Below are positions 45,486-58,209 of a stretch of DNA of 64,000 nucleotides, in pieces. Positions within the stretch are counted from its first letter, which is position 1; each line of letters starts with the position of its first letter. Under the pieces are notes generated by a model. It did no database searches. It had not been told where the DNA came from and saw only the letters and a list, made by a program, of their open reading frames with translations. The DNA is taken from the NCBI RefSeq assembly GCF_000003195.3, contig NC_012870.2, forward strand, positions 53,588,049 through 53,652,048, written 5' to 3'. A program made the translations under genes and the position numbers. The stretch comes from Sorghum bicolor. Taxonomy: Eukaryota > Streptophyta > Magnoliopsida > Poales > Poaceae.

Positions 45486-47849
45486 TATAGGTTTCTCCAC
45501 AACTGGTAAATCCATAAGGAGTTCACGAAGCCACTCAGCCTTAGCGCTAGTGGTATCTAATGCTGTCAGTTCTGCTTCCATTGTAGACTTTGTTAAGATA
45601 GTTTGCTTGCAAGACTTCTAGGAAATAGTACCACTTCCGAGCAGGAACGCGTATCCACTCATGGCATACAGTTGATCAGCATCAAAAATTAAAATAGCAT
45701 CACAATAGCCCTCCAGTACCCTTGGATACCTAAAAAAGTGAATGCCATAGCTCACTGTACCTTTCAAATAGCGCAGTACACTCTCAAGAGCACTCCAATG
45801 AGAATCTCCAAGATTTGACACAAACCGGCTTAATTTGCTTACAGCAAATGAGATATTAGGCCTTATAGAGCTAGCCAGGTACATGAGAGAACCGATTATT
45901 TAAGAGTATCTCAATTGATCTCTTGAAATTCTTCAATTCTTTCTCAGTATCACACTTGGGTCATAAGGTGTTGGAGCGGGTACACAGTCACTGAACCCAA
46001 AGCGACTTAGTACCTTTTTCATATAGTGAGATTGTACAAGAGTTAGCCCACCATTCCCTTTGTCTCTTAATAGCTTGATGTTGAGAATAACATCAGCCAC
46101 ACCCAAGTCTTTCATTTCAAAGTTATTAGATAGAAAATCTTTCATTTCTCAAATCACATCAATATTATTTCCAAATTAAAATATCATCTACATATAAGCA
46201 CAAAATGACACCATTGCCGCCACCAAACCGATAATAAACACACTTATCAGCTTCATATACTACAAAGCAGACTATTGTTAAAGTTTTATCAAATTTCTCA
46301 TGCCACTGCTTTGGAGCTTGCTTCAGGCGATACAAGGATTTTAACAATTTACAGACCTTTCCCTCTTGACCTTTTGCAACAAATCTATCTAGCTGATCCA
46401 TATATATCTCTTCCTCAAGCTCTTCATTTAAGAAAGTTGTCTTAACATCCATCTAATGGACGAGAAGACCGTGTGAGGCAGCTACGGATAGAAGCACACG
46501 AATGGTCATCAATCGGGCCATAGGCGAGTAAGTGTCAAAATAATCTTTTTCTTCCTTTTGTGTATAACGTTTGGCCACTTGCCTTGCCTTGTACTTCTCA
46601 ATAGTACCATCAGGCCTCAGCTTTTTCTTGAACACCCACTTGCATCCCACAGGTTCACATCCATAAGGTCGATCAACCACTTCCCAAGTCCCATTAGACA
46701 TGATAGAATCCATCTCACTTTGAATCGCTTCCTTCCACAAGTTAGCGTCAAGAGAGGAATATGCCTCAGCAATGGTCGTGGGAGTATCATATATGAGGTA
46801 TATAATAAAGTCTCCACCAAAGGATTTTGCAACCCTCTATCTCTTACTCTTTCAAGTGACTATATTATTGTCCTCAGGATTTTCTTCAAGGGATTCATCA
46901 CCATTGAGTACTATCGGTTCATGAGAATCAGGGATAGAAATAGAGTCATGACTAGATATGCTAGGTGTATGTTTTTTCATGGGAAATTCTTCTTCAAAAA
47001 ATGTTGCATCTCTAGATTCCATGATTGTATCAACAGTCATCTCAGGAACACTACAATTCACTATTAGAAATCTATATCCCACACTTTGTATAGCATAGCC
47101 AAGGAAAACACAATCTACAGTTTTTGTTCCAAGCTTTCGCTTTTTGTTTATTGGCACATTAACTTTTGCCAAACATCCCCAAGTTCACAGGTAAGAGAGA
47201 TTTAGTCTCTTCTTCTCCCATTCGTCAAATGGTGCAATTTCTTTGTTCTTAGTGGGTACTCTATTGACGACATGACTAGCTATTAAAATAGCCTCACCCC
47301 ACCATTCCTTAGATAAACCAGTAGTCTCCAACATGGCATTTACCAAATCAGTTAGAGTATGGTTCTTTCTCTCAGCAATCCTATTGGATTGAGGTGAGTA
47401 TGGTGGTGTCCTCGCATGAATTATTCCGTATACCGTGCAGAACTCAGAGAATTCATTAGAGAAACACTCTCCCCCGTGATCGGACTTTAACCGTTTGATT
47501 TTCTTCTCAATTTGATTTTCCACCTCAGCTTTATAGATTTTAAAATAGTGCAATGCCTCATCTTTAGTTTTCATTGGATACACATAGCAAAATCGAGTGC
47601 AATCATCTATAAAAGTAATAAAATATCTCTTACCACCTTTGGTCAAAATCCCATTCATCTCACATATGTCGGAATGAATAAGCTCAAGAGGTGCCAACTC
47701 TCTCATCACAACAGTCTTGTGAGGCTTACGAGGTTGTTTTGCTTCAACACAAGCATGACACTTAGAAGTTTTGAGCAAACCAAACTATGGAATAAAATTT
47801 AAACTAGCTAAGTGGGACATGCAACCAAAATTGACATGACATAACCTCG
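45486..47849 (-). pseudogene. Copia polyprotein remnant: integrase, RT, RNase H
   Basis: From 47849 downward: GAG-pre-integrase (LCHVNFGC, CHACVEAKQPRKPHK); integrase core with all three acidic residues in place (HSDICE, SDHGGE, RIAERKN) at 47185-47778; its C-terminal part at 46852-47172 (LGTKTVDCVFLGY); RT at 46165-46740 with CKWVFKKK and the YVDD box; a connection domain at 45933-46145; and RNase H start at 45490-45884. Stops interrupt it, notably TAG for CAG before MDVKTTF at 46453 and TAG for TGG at 45615. The N-terminal Gag is missing because Gypsy 1 inserted at 47850. The C-terminus is at 32911-33161. Confidence 0.92.
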
Positions 47850-48578
47850 TGTTGACACCGTTTTTAGACACGTATCTTTTGATACGCATCTGGAGTTGAT
47901 GGGGTATAGATCGGCAGATGGAGCAGTAGGTGACGAATCTGCAGGGGAGTTGCCGATAAAGGTGGTTGCCGATGGAAAACAACCAGATATGACCGAGTCT
48001 AGAAGTGGTGGCATATTCGTGCCGATGATCAATGACGGTGTTTGCCGATGACTGTAGACGGGTGATCTGCCGATGACTCTGAAGAAAAGCGCGGAGGTTG
48101 CCGATTGATTCATGGCGGTGTCCCGATCGGTTATGAGGGATAGTTTAATGTTTTCCTTAGTTATTAGAATTCGTTTTGTACATGGTTTCTGTTTAATTTG
48201 GAATGTGAGTCCTAGTCGTGTCTGGTTGTAGCTCTTTGGACAGGGTATAAATGTAGACCCTAGGACAATGTAATGAAAAATCTATCAATCAATTAAACAC
48301 AAGTTTTTACTCATATTCCAGCATCTACTTTTTTGACGACTTCGTCATATTTTCTCTTTTACTACGAGTTCTTCGGGATTCGTCGAGTCAAAGTTGGCGT
48401 GTTCTTAAGTTCTACGTGAATACCTCTTCGCCGTGACATCCAGGCGCATCGCTGTTGTCAGGACCAAAGTGTTCGAGTTACCACCTTTGTCGATCGTAAG
48501 GTCAAATCAGCTGGCACGCCTTAACGTTTGAATTGGGTATTAGCCCTTTGTGTTTGCAGATTAGCTTTTGCACCAACA
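47850..48578 (+). repeat. 5' LTR of Gypsy 1
   Basis: 729 bp with inverted ends TGTTG and CAACA. Contains a GGGTATAAATGTAGACC promoter-like TATA block near 48244. Related to, but clearly diverged from, the LTR at 52508-53215, especially in the first 250 bp. Confidence 0.85.
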
Positions 48579-48585
48579 CATCTTT

Positions 48586-48603
48586 TGGCACGCCCAGTGG
48601 GAC
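48586..48603 (+). promoter_or_regulatory. Primer binding site of Gypsy 1
   Basis: TGGCACGCCCAGTGGGAC, seven bases after the LTR and identical at 53223-53240 in Gypsy 2. Position and the TGG start fit a PBS; I do not assign the tRNA. Confidence 0.7.
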
Positions 48604-48624
48604 AGATTCAAGATCAAGATCAAT

Positions 48625-51024
48625 ATGTCGAACACCGATTTCGACTTGGAGAACGTCATCCCAGTGACGGAGGCCAATCTCAGAGATGAGCAGAAGCAAG
48701 CTATGGCAAAAGCCATGGAGGAGTACAAGCAGCAATGCTTGAAATCCTTCCGTATCAACAGGAGCGGCGAAGTGATCCAAAAGGAAGCATTGCCGGCACC
48801 CCGACAGATAACTTTTGAAGCCAATCCTGGTAAACTTTAAGACATGGTTGACAGTGCTATTAACCGTGCCTTGATCAATCAAGCTGGTGCGTTGTCCAAC
48901 ACGGTTTTCAATGCTGTGGCTAGAACTTTCAAAGAAGGACAATTACCACCAAATTACGTTGGTCCTGCCTATCATCAGCTAGGGTCATCATTGGTTACGG
49001 CTCCATCGGCTACTACAGCCGTTGCGGGTGCAGAGGCTACTTCTCCTCCAAGCACGTTAGGGATCACTAATGCGCAGTCTACACCGATGACGACCAACCC
49101 ACCAACATCAGATGGGTCAATCAAGCTTGCTACAGATCTATTGGCATCAGCAATGTCGGGGACTGTTCCTCCCAACTGGTGGGGTTATGGTATGCCCCCA
49201 GATTTGATGGCAAAGAGTCCTGGAACATCTCAAGTGGCTGATTTGACAGGCAAGGCTCCTATAGCATCGGCACCTCAAATCCGCCGATGAATCAGAGTCC
49301 CCAGTACACTACGACTACTACTGCAAGACCTTACACTGGGAATTCTCAAGCTCCAACGTTCCAGATGCCTAACGCATCGGCAGATTCAATGCTGACGCAG
49401 CAGAGGTTTATGACACAGCCTGGGTATGTCAATTCAATGATGATGCCCAATTACCAGTCATCGGCAGGGTTTATGCCGATGAATGCTAATAGTGGATGGA
49501 CAGGACAGTTAGTCTTTCCACAGATGCCTCAGCAGAATCATCAGGCTATAGGGTTTCAACAAAGCCAAATCCAGCCTGGGTTTCAGAATCAAGGGTTGGC
49601 CAATCAGCCGATGAATCTTGGTCAGCAGATCGGAGGTCAGATGATTAACCCGATGTTTCATGCAGATCGTGCACCTCAGAGACACGTGGAAGCTTATCAG
49701 CACGTGCCAGATCCACAGCTGCCTCATTGGCAAGATGCCGATGAATATTGGGCCGATAAAATAGCTGAAGTAATGAGAGACCAATTTGGGATAAAGCCCA
49801 AAGTCAACACTTACTCTTATCGGACACCGTATCCTCCTGCATATGATCTAATTTCACTTCCAAATCTGGATAGGATAATACATCAACTATGGAGCATGTC
49901 AATAGGTTCATCATCCAGTGTGGGGAAGCTGCTAATAGGGATGAGTTAAGGGTTCGCTTGTTCTCGTCATCTTTATCTGGATCGGCCTTTACTTGGTTTA
50001 TATCGTTACCTCCCAACTCAGTGATCACTTGGGCCGATCTAGAGAAGCAATTCCACAAATACTTCTTCTCTGGAGTTCATGAAAAGAAAAATACCGATTT
50101 AGTCAGGTTGAAGCAACGCAATGATGAATCGGTTGAAAGCTTTGTGCAGAGGTTGCGAGAAGTTAAGAATAAATGCTATAGTCTGGTTTTGGATGATCGG
50201 CAGCTAGCCGATTTGGCTTTTCAGGGACTGCTGCCACATATCAGAGACAAGTATGCTTCTCAGGAGTTCGAGAGTCTGAGTCATTTGGTACAAAGGATTT
50301 CTGACCAAGACATCAGACCTTTTGAACCTAAGAGAGCATGGAATAAAAAGGTATCATTTGTCAATGAGGCAGCAAGCTTAGATTCTTATGAGGAACCAGT
50401 CATCGCTTGGCAGAGTGGGTAAAAAATAAGAAGCTGATGTCTTGTCCTTTTGGGCATAAAGAACCAGAAAAATTTGCATTTGACATCACCAAGGCCGATA
50501 GAATATTTAACTTTCTACTTCAAGAAGGCCAAATCAAGTTATCACCCAATCATGTGATTCCATCGGCTGAAGAATTAAAGAAGATGAAGTATTGCAAGTG
50601 GCACAATGCAACATCTCATAGCACAAATGAGTGCAAGGTTTTCAGGCAACAGTTGCAATCGGCCATAGAGTCTGGGAGGATTAAGTTCGATAATTCCAAA
50701 GCTCAGAAGTCGATGAAAATCGATCAACATCCTTTCCCAACAAATATGTTGGATGCTAAGGGAAAAACCAAGGTCTTGACATCAGAAGCAGCTGAAAGAA
50801 GCGCATCGGTGGATCCTCAGCATCAGATTATTGCTGCCGATGCCAAAGGAAAAGGTTTGATCCGGGAAGGAACTAGCTCAGGAAGGCCTCCCCGATCTGG
50901 CATCGTAATAACTCATAGAAGGCATCGGGAGACTTGGCAGCATCGTGAGGATCAGTATCGGCGCCAACAAGGGGATTATCGTCGGGAAGAAGAGAGATGC
51001 CGGCAGGAATGGAATCGGCATTAG
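48625..51024 (+). pseudogene. Gypsy 1 Gag
   Basis: Starts with ATG at 48625 (MSNTDFDLEN). It is broken by TAA for CAA at 48838-48840, a frameshift near 49287 and another near 49875. The central capsid domain is well preserved at 49889-50422 (RLFSSSLSGSAFTWF, SFVQRLREVKN, LLPHIRDKY), followed by a Cys/His segment (YCKWHNATSHSTNECKVF) and an Arg/Glu-rich tail at 50900-51024. The Gln/Met/Pro-rich part (49300-49700) is probably disordered. Gypsy 2 carries a close paralogue, useful for placing each break. Confidence 0.9.
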
Positions 51025-52209
51025 GATCATTGGAACTGCCCGTTCTTTATCCATTGCTGGGAACAGAACATCAAATTGCCTACGGTTAGAGACTGCCCTA
51101 AGTGTAATGGTTATGATCGGTATGATAGACCTAATCGACAGTATCAGAATGATGATCGGCGATTTAATGAGCCGATTAGGGGAAGAGCCTCAGTTCATGA
51201 TCGGCTGGGGGGCAAGCTCAGTGTGCATGACCGACTTGGTGACCGTATCGGATATTTTCCCAGGAACCAAGAGGAGCTTGAGGAGATGGCAAATGCACGA
51301 GTTTCCGATGAGTTCATATTTTGTAGAGATGCCAATACCTATCGAGTAGAGTCAAGGGAAAGTCGTCGCCCATCGGCTAGGCAGCCACAACTTCCTCCAT
51401 GGTGTCTAGAGGGATTGACTAGGACACAGAAAAGAAGGGTGCAGCGTGAAAGACAAGAAGACTTGAGTAAGGGAGAGAATTCTGGCAACTCTGGAGATCA
51501 GCAGCCGGATCCTAAGGGAAAAGGGCCATCGGCAGATGTTAACATGGTATTCATGTTGCCGATAGAGTTCCTTGCGCCGTCCAGTGATGATGAGGAGCTA
51601 GATTTTTCTGACCAGATAGCTCAGTTGGCTCTTGATCCGATGACGGCTATCTTTGAAAAGCCTGCCGACAATGAGAGGCAGCATCTGAAAGCCCTGTTCG
51701 TCAAAGGAAGAGTTGATGGGCAGCCGATGACCAAGATACTTGTCGATGGTGGGGCTGGTATTAATATCATGCCATATGTAGTGTATCAGAAACTTGGGAA
51801 AGGAGATCAGGATTTGACCAAGACTGATATGATGCTAAAGGACTTTGAAGGAAATGTGTCTCCGGTTAAGGGAGCAATATGTGTCGAGTTGACCATCGGC
51901 AGCAAAACCTTGCCGACAACTTTCTTTGTGATCAGTGGAAAGGGTGCTTATAATCTGCTGCTTGGGAGAGCTTGGATCCATGCCAATTGTTGCATCCCGT
52001 CAACGATGCACCTGTGTTTGGTCCAGTGGGTAGGTGACAACATTAAGATTGTCCCGGGAGATTCTTCTTACGTCATCGCATCGACAGAAGCAGACACCTA
52101 TGAAAGGACCAAGTGCATTTCAGGAGAGATTTGGGAGAAAGATTTCCTCAAAGTTGCCGATTATGAAATTTCACCGATCCAAGCAGTCGGTTCTGATGAG
52201 AAGTTTTAA
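51025..52209 (+). pseudogene. Gypsy 1 Gag tail and retropepsin
   Basis: Continues after a TAG with another zinc-finger-like DCPKCNGYDRYDR segment, then an Arg-rich stretch. The protease follows: the catalytic Asp in ILVDGGAGINIMP and the closing LLLGRAWIHA motif are both intact. It ends at TAA 52207-52209, overlapping the next ATG (TAATG). Confidence 0.88.
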
Positions 52210-52507
52210 TGGATAGGTTCGCCGATGATGGAAAATTAGGCCAGGGGTTTACATCGGCCGATGATTTAGTAGAAGTAGACATAGGTAATGGTGATAAGCC
52301 TAGACCTACTTTTATTAGTGCTAAGTTAAATTCTGAGTGTAAGCAACAGTTAACTGATTTGCTAAAGGAATATAAAGATTGCTTTGCTTGGGATTATACT
52401 GAGGTGCCTGGTTTAGACCGATCTATTGTTGAACATCGGTTGCCTATCAAGTCTGGATTTTGGCCATATCAGCAGCCAGCTCGCCGATGTAATCCTAATA
52501 TTCTTCC
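52209..52507 (+). pseudogene. Gypsy 1 reverse transcriptase, N-terminal fragment
   Basis: Codes for the FAWDYTEVPGL and VEHRLPIK region that precedes the RT palm in Tat-like elements. It stops at RCNPNILP, exactly where the Gypsy 2 LTR begins. Flanking pentamer CTTCC at 52503-52507. Confidence 0.9.
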
Positions 52508-53215
52508 TGTTGACACCGTTTTTGGACACATACCTAGGATCGGTAGAGTATAGATCGGCAAGAAAGGGCAAGAGTGACTGGTCTGCAGGAGAGTTGCCGA
52601 TAAGGGTGGTTGCCGATGAGGAGACAGCTGAACGTGGCTAAGTCCATGGGTGGTGATGAATTTATGCCGATGGCCAGTATTAATCGTTGCCAATGGGGAG
52701 TCTGCCGATGACATGGAGAGAAGACTTGGAGGTTGCCAATTGGTCCGTGGTGGTGTCCTAGCTTGTCGCGGCAGGATAGTTTTATGTTTTCCTTTGTTAT
52801 TTAAATCGTTTTGTACACGGATTCTGTTTAAATTTGGAATTTGAATTCTAGTCATGTCTGGTTGTAGCTCTTTGAGCAGGGTATAAATGTAGACCCTAGG
52901 GCCTTGTAATCGAGACATCTATCAATCAATCAAACACACGTTTTTACTCATATTCCAGCATCTACTTTTTCGATGACTTCATCATATTTTCCTTTTTATT
53001 ACGAGTTCTTAGGAGTTCGTCGACTTAAGCTCGGTGTATTCTCAAGTTCCGCGTGAATACCTCTTGGCTGTGGCATCCGGGCGCATCACTGTTGTCGGGA
53101 CCAAAGTATTCGAGTTATCACCTTTGCCGATAGTAAGGTCAAATCGGCTGGCACACCTTAACGTTTAAATCGGGTATTAGCCCTTTGTGTTTGCAGATCA
53201 GCTTTTGCATCAACA
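52508..53215 (+). repeat. 5' LTR of Gypsy 2
   Basis: 708 bp, ends TGTTG and CAACA, with the same GGGTATAAATGTAGACC block near 52878. It is followed at 53223-53240 by the same PBS as in Gypsy 1. Confidence 0.85.
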
Positions 53216-53261
53216 CATCTTTTGGCACGCCCAGTGGGACAGATTCAAGATCAGGATCAAC

Positions 53262-53928
53262 ATGTCAAATACTGAGTTCGACTTGGAGAACGTCATCCCC
53301 GTGACAGAAGATAGCCTCAAAGATGAGCAGAAGCAGGCTATTGCGAAGGCTATGGAGGATTATAAGCAGCAATGTCTCAAGGCCTTCAGCGTAAACAGGA
53401 GTGGCGAGGTGATCCAGAAGGAAGCACTGCCGATGCCTCGGCAGGTTACTTTTGAAGCCAATCCTGGTAAACTCCAAGACATGGTCGATAGTGCTGTCAA
53501 CCGTGCCTTGATCAACCAAGCTGGTGTGCTGTCCAATACGGTCTTCCATGCCGTGGCTACAACTTTCAAGGAAGGACAGTTGAAGTTGAAGACACCAGGT
53601 ACATCTCAGATGACTGATGTGAGAGGCTAGGCTCCTATGGCATCGGCACCCCCAAATATGCCGATGAATCAGAGTCCCCAGTATACTAGAACCACTACTG
53701 CAAGGCCTTACACTGGGAATTCTCAAGCTCCAACGTTCCAGATGCCTAACACGTCGGCAGATTCAATGCTGACGCAATAGAGGTTTACGACTCTGCCAGG
53801 GTATGTCAATTCAATGATGATACCCAATTATCAGTCATCGGCAGGGCTTATGCCGATGAACGCTAATAATGGATGGCTTGGGCAGCAAGTCTTTCCACAA
53901 ACGCCCCAACAGAATCATCAGGCCTACC
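53262..53928 (+). pseudogene. Gypsy 2 Gag, N-terminal part
   Basis: Starts MSNTEFDLENV and stays open where Gypsy 1 has its TAA. It lacks about 210 bp present in Gypsy 1 (the Thr/Pro/Ala-rich block at 48951-49200). It meets TAG at 53628-53630 and at 53779. It is split by the solo LTR whose target duplication begins at 53929. Confidence 0.88.
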
Positions 53929-53933
53929 CTGGG

Positions 53934-56900
53934 TGTAACATCCCTGATGTTACGGTTACTAAAATTCGGATCATGGCATCATCAGCATTGCACAGCATAG
54001 TTGTTAAGCACACCTTGATGCATCAACTTAAAATGAGTTTAATTTGGTTGAATGTGCTTAGGGAATTAAAGTGTGTTTATCTTGTATATTGATGCTTGAG
54101 TTGGTTGCTAAAACCCTAGGGTGAAAGGTTTCCGAAAGGCTTAGGGGGGAAAACCCTGATTTTTGAACCCTAGAATTGCCCCCTTTTGCACAATTCAAAA
54201 CCTAAGCAAAATTTGAGGTTCAGTTCAAAAGCAAAGTTGTAGATCTTGTCAAGATGTACAACTTTGGTGTTTTGAGTTTTTGAAGTTTCAATACAAAGTT
54301 CAAAGTAATTTTGAAAATACAGATTTCCGGAAAGTGTCCCCTTTTCTAATTTGAACCCCCAATTCAAAATCTATTTGGAATTTTGAAAAGTGGCCAGCAT
54401 GAAAGTTGTAGAGCTCAAAAAGTTGAACAACTTTCATGTTGGAAGTTTTTCAAGTTGTTTGGAAAAATCAAAAGTAATTTTGGAAATTCTGATTTGCCCT
54501 AAATTCAAAATTTTGAATTTCCCCAAATTGGTTTTTGAACTTCAAACTGTTTGGTCAAATTCACCACGTTCCATTCAAAATTAGCTCTGGTCACCAAAAT
54601 ATGATTTGTAGCTTATAAAATTTTGCACAACTTTCATTTTTGGTGAAGTTTTGGCTCCAATTCAAATTTTGGACGAATTTTGCAAAACCCCAAACTGGGT
54701 GGATAGGGCTCGCTACAGTGCTGAGCAGGGGGGGTGCTCTGCCGCCGGAGCAGAGCCGCCTTCGCGCGCGCCGCCACGTGCCTAGCCACGCAGCTGCTTG
54801 GCTGCGCGAGCCCGCCGTGATGTGGACGAACCCCCAGCGTGCTCATCCACTTCCCTACTGATTCCACTGCACGGCCGCCTCGCTTCTCCCTTTTCTGCCC
54901 GACGCCGACGACCTGCCTCTTTCTCTCAATTCGCCACACCCGATCCCTCTCAAGCCAAATTGAGCACTTCACTACGTTCGCCACCTTCCTGCGAACCCAG
55001 TGCACCCTCGAGCTCACTCCCTAACCCACTCAGTCGCCGGAGCTTCTCTGTCTTCTTCAATTCCGGCCGGGACCGCTGCCGTGGAGCTCTTCCCGTGGCC
55101 ACGGTGTTCCAGTCGGTATCACGCCTCTTTGACGGCCGTTTTAAGTTATTTTCGTGCTCCAGTTGCTTATGCGCTCGCTCTTTCGCTTTGGACGCGAACA
55201 GGATTGCCGAAACGAGCTCGCCGGAGCCGGAGCACCCGCCCGACCGCACGGCCACTATCGCCAAGCTCTTCTACCGCTTCTCCCGTTGTGGTGACGTGAG
55301 CACCGTGCTCCCTAACCCTCCCTGAAGCTCCCTGTTCCATTTTCTTACGCTCTACCGAGCCCTAGCGGCCGGCCGATGGTCGGCCATGGCGGCCACCCGC
55401 CTTTCTCGTGACCGAGGGGGTAGAGATAGGGTAGAGCGTGAATAGAGGGTATCAACGGGGTCGCGAAGTCGAGGCGAAGCTGTTGCGCACGCGCGCGGGG
55501 GCCGAGGACCTCGCTATCGGCGGCCGGGGTCGTGGCCAAGCCGCCGTGTGCGGTAGAGACGAAGCTGACAAGTGGGGTCTTCTTGTCAGCGTCTCGCAGA
55601 GAGGAGAGGAGGGGGAGCCTGACGATCGGAACCCGCTCGTCAGTGTCCGCGTGAGGGGGGGCAGCGCGCGCAGCGCCCGCGTTGGCCGAGCGGGAGCGGG
55701 CCGGCCTGCGGGCCGATTTCCCGGCCACTCGCTGCACAGTAGCTTTTCTTTTTCTTTTTGGGCACTTTTTGCTTTAAGTTTGATTTTGTGTATAAAATTG
55801 TAGATTAATTCAAAAATCATGGAAATTTTTGTATAGATTCTATAAAATGGATAGAACATAGGAAAAAATATTAGGTTCTATTTTCTGGTAGTTTGCATGT
55901 GGATAAAAATTGCCTCTTTTAATTAGCAAATAAAACTTCTCTGAATTTTAATAATTTATTAGTATGCCCAAAAATCACCAAACTTTGTGGGGAGTCTCTG
56001 AAGATTATTTCCAGGTTTCACACAATTTGGTGACATTTGGATAATGTTTGAATAAAATATTATTAAACCCTTCTTTAGTAATTAAATAATAATTCTAAAA
56101 TAATTAGACAATGATTAGTTAAATCCTCATAATTAGGGTTTGAGTGATTTTGAGATTATGTGATGACCTGAAGTCATTACACTTAATGACCTTTGGCATT
56201 TAATTATTGTTTTGCCTTAATGCTTAATTATTGTCATTAATATTTAATTAAGAATTGATTAAGGTAAAAAGGATTAATAATTAGTTAATTAAGGATAATT
56301 ATGAATTAAAAGGAATCTTAGTTTACAGATGCAACCTCTTGGGTAAAGACACTAAGTTGATAAACAACTTTATTGTTTAGACTGTATTACACCAAGAAGG
56401 CAAGTTGTACTCGACTTGGTCCTTCTTGCATATTTGTCATACGCATATCATGAGCATTCATCATTTTGCGTAAAGTGTCCGTGACTGAAGGAGCGACCGT
56501 TGAACCGAACCCCGAGGTCGGTGCTCCGTTCGAGGAAGTAGGATCCGAGACTTGGGAAGTCTCCGAGGGTCCCTCTCTGCCCTGCAACCAAGGCAAGCCC
56601 CGGATGCATTAACCCCTCCTTGAATGTTTTAAATCTTTTATCACTTATAAATTGAAAATGCTGCATTAGGTAGTTGAGAATTGGGTTAACCTACTTGCTG
56701 CATTTACTACCTTGATATTTGTTATCCTGTCCTTGACACCTATTTTATTTTAAAACTGCGTAGTGATGCTTAGCCCTGCTACTAGATAGGTTTTCAAATA
56801 AGAAAGTTTGAAGGGTTGTTGTGGAATACACTTATGCTCAATGATGTTTCAATTTGAGACCGGTCGGTGGACTTGTTTTAAGAATGGAGTCTTAAAGTAG

Positions 56901-58204
56901 TGTCTCCAACTGTGTCGGTTAAGGACCGGTCCGTTGATGGCCCGCTGGGTTGAGAATTTGTAGTACTAGCCACTTGCCCTCGGTAAGCCCGGTCTTGTGA
57001 TCCCTCGACACGAACAGCTACTCGCGCACTGGGCGTGGAGCGATGGCGAGAGTAGTGTGTACCCACCTTACGGATCTGAGATGACCAAAAAACATCTAGA
57101 TCGGCTGTAGGATGGTGGGGTACTGTGCTCTCGGGTGCCGCGAACCTGGTCAAATTTGGGGAGAGCTCGATTTGGGTTGATATATGCAAGATTTGGTTTT
57201 ACATATGTCGGGTGGTTAGGAACTCCAGCTCGATTGCTAAGCGGTTCGAATCGTCGTTGCTCCCCAGTTGGGAGACTCAATCCACTGACCCTCATCGTAG
57301 CTAAATATGCAACTAAGTGATAAAATGAGAAAGGGGGAAATGTCTCATGAGGTTCGGATCCCAATTCCCGAACTCAGAGCGACATGAAGCTATGGCCGTT
57401 GGATAGGCAATACTTTAATTAAGGACTAGGAACTTACAGACTTGTCTGTAAGAAGCAACTAGATAGACTGTCCTCGAACTCCTCGACCTCTTAAGGAGAG
57501 GAATTCGTGGGTAAATCTTGAAAGTAAGGATGCACTATTAGTAAGCTTTTTAGCAAAACACTTTGGCTCCTTGCTCAGCCACTCCTTGTCTACCCTAAGC
57601 CTGCATTCCTACTTTCTCCTCTTTTTCCACCGGGTAAGTCTTGTTGAGTACTCTCGTACTCAGGGTTTTACAACCCCTGTTGCAGGTGAAGCTCAGGAGC
57701 CGACCTGTTTCGGTCCTTGTTGTGTGACCGTCGTCGAGGTTGACGACGAGGAAGAGTGAGCGTGACCCATGGGCAGGGTCTGTAAATTTGTACTTTGTGT
57801 TCTGCAGTTTAAGTTGCTCCGCTGGACCAGGCTTGTAATAACACTCTACTATTTGGACGAACTCCTTTTGTAAATTAAGTTATGTAATACTTCCGCTATT
57901 TTACTCTGAAACATTACTTTGGTTTTATGTCGTCTGTGATACTGCAATGTCTTTGCAACGAGTGATCCTGGTGTTAAGGTGGCCACTTGCTATCCTGTAA
58001 GGGCGAGAAGAAGAAATTCTCGTTAATTGACCATCACCAGTGGTCAGGACGAGCTTGCTTGATACGCCACAGGTAGCAGTGGAATGAGCGTCTAGCGATG
58101 CTCATCGGACTTCTAAAGTGGGAGGATCCCCGACATCACTGTCAGAGGTCCTTGGGACAATGACGGGTGTTGGTGGGCCCAAACACTTAGGAGGTTCTGC
58201 CACA
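53934..58204 (+). mobile_element. 4.3-kb solo LTR
   Basis: 4271 bp from TGTAACATCCC to TTCTGCCACA, with an exact CTGGG duplication (53929-53933 and 58205-58209). On either side the Gypsy 2 gag continues. The first 700 bp is AT-rich with repeated aacttt(g/c)a motifs, 54700-55720 is GC-rich, then AT-rich again. The TGTAACA start and the gtactctcgtactcag motif (57647) resemble the chromovirus LTR (ctcgtactcc), so a Tekay/Retand-type Gypsy source is likely. No internal coding sequence remains. GC-rich frames at 54798-55325 and 55345-55859 are not supported as genes. Confidence 0.9.
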
Positions 58205-58209
58205 CTGGG

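Noticed and set aside
47808..48113. A 101-codon minus-strand frame at the Copia/Gypsy 1 junction
   Set aside because: It spans two different elements (Copia end and Gypsy LTR) and is accidental.
54798..55859. GC-rich frames of 100-175 codons on both strands
   Set aside because: They lie inside a solo LTR, overlap on opposite strands and contain no recognisable domain.
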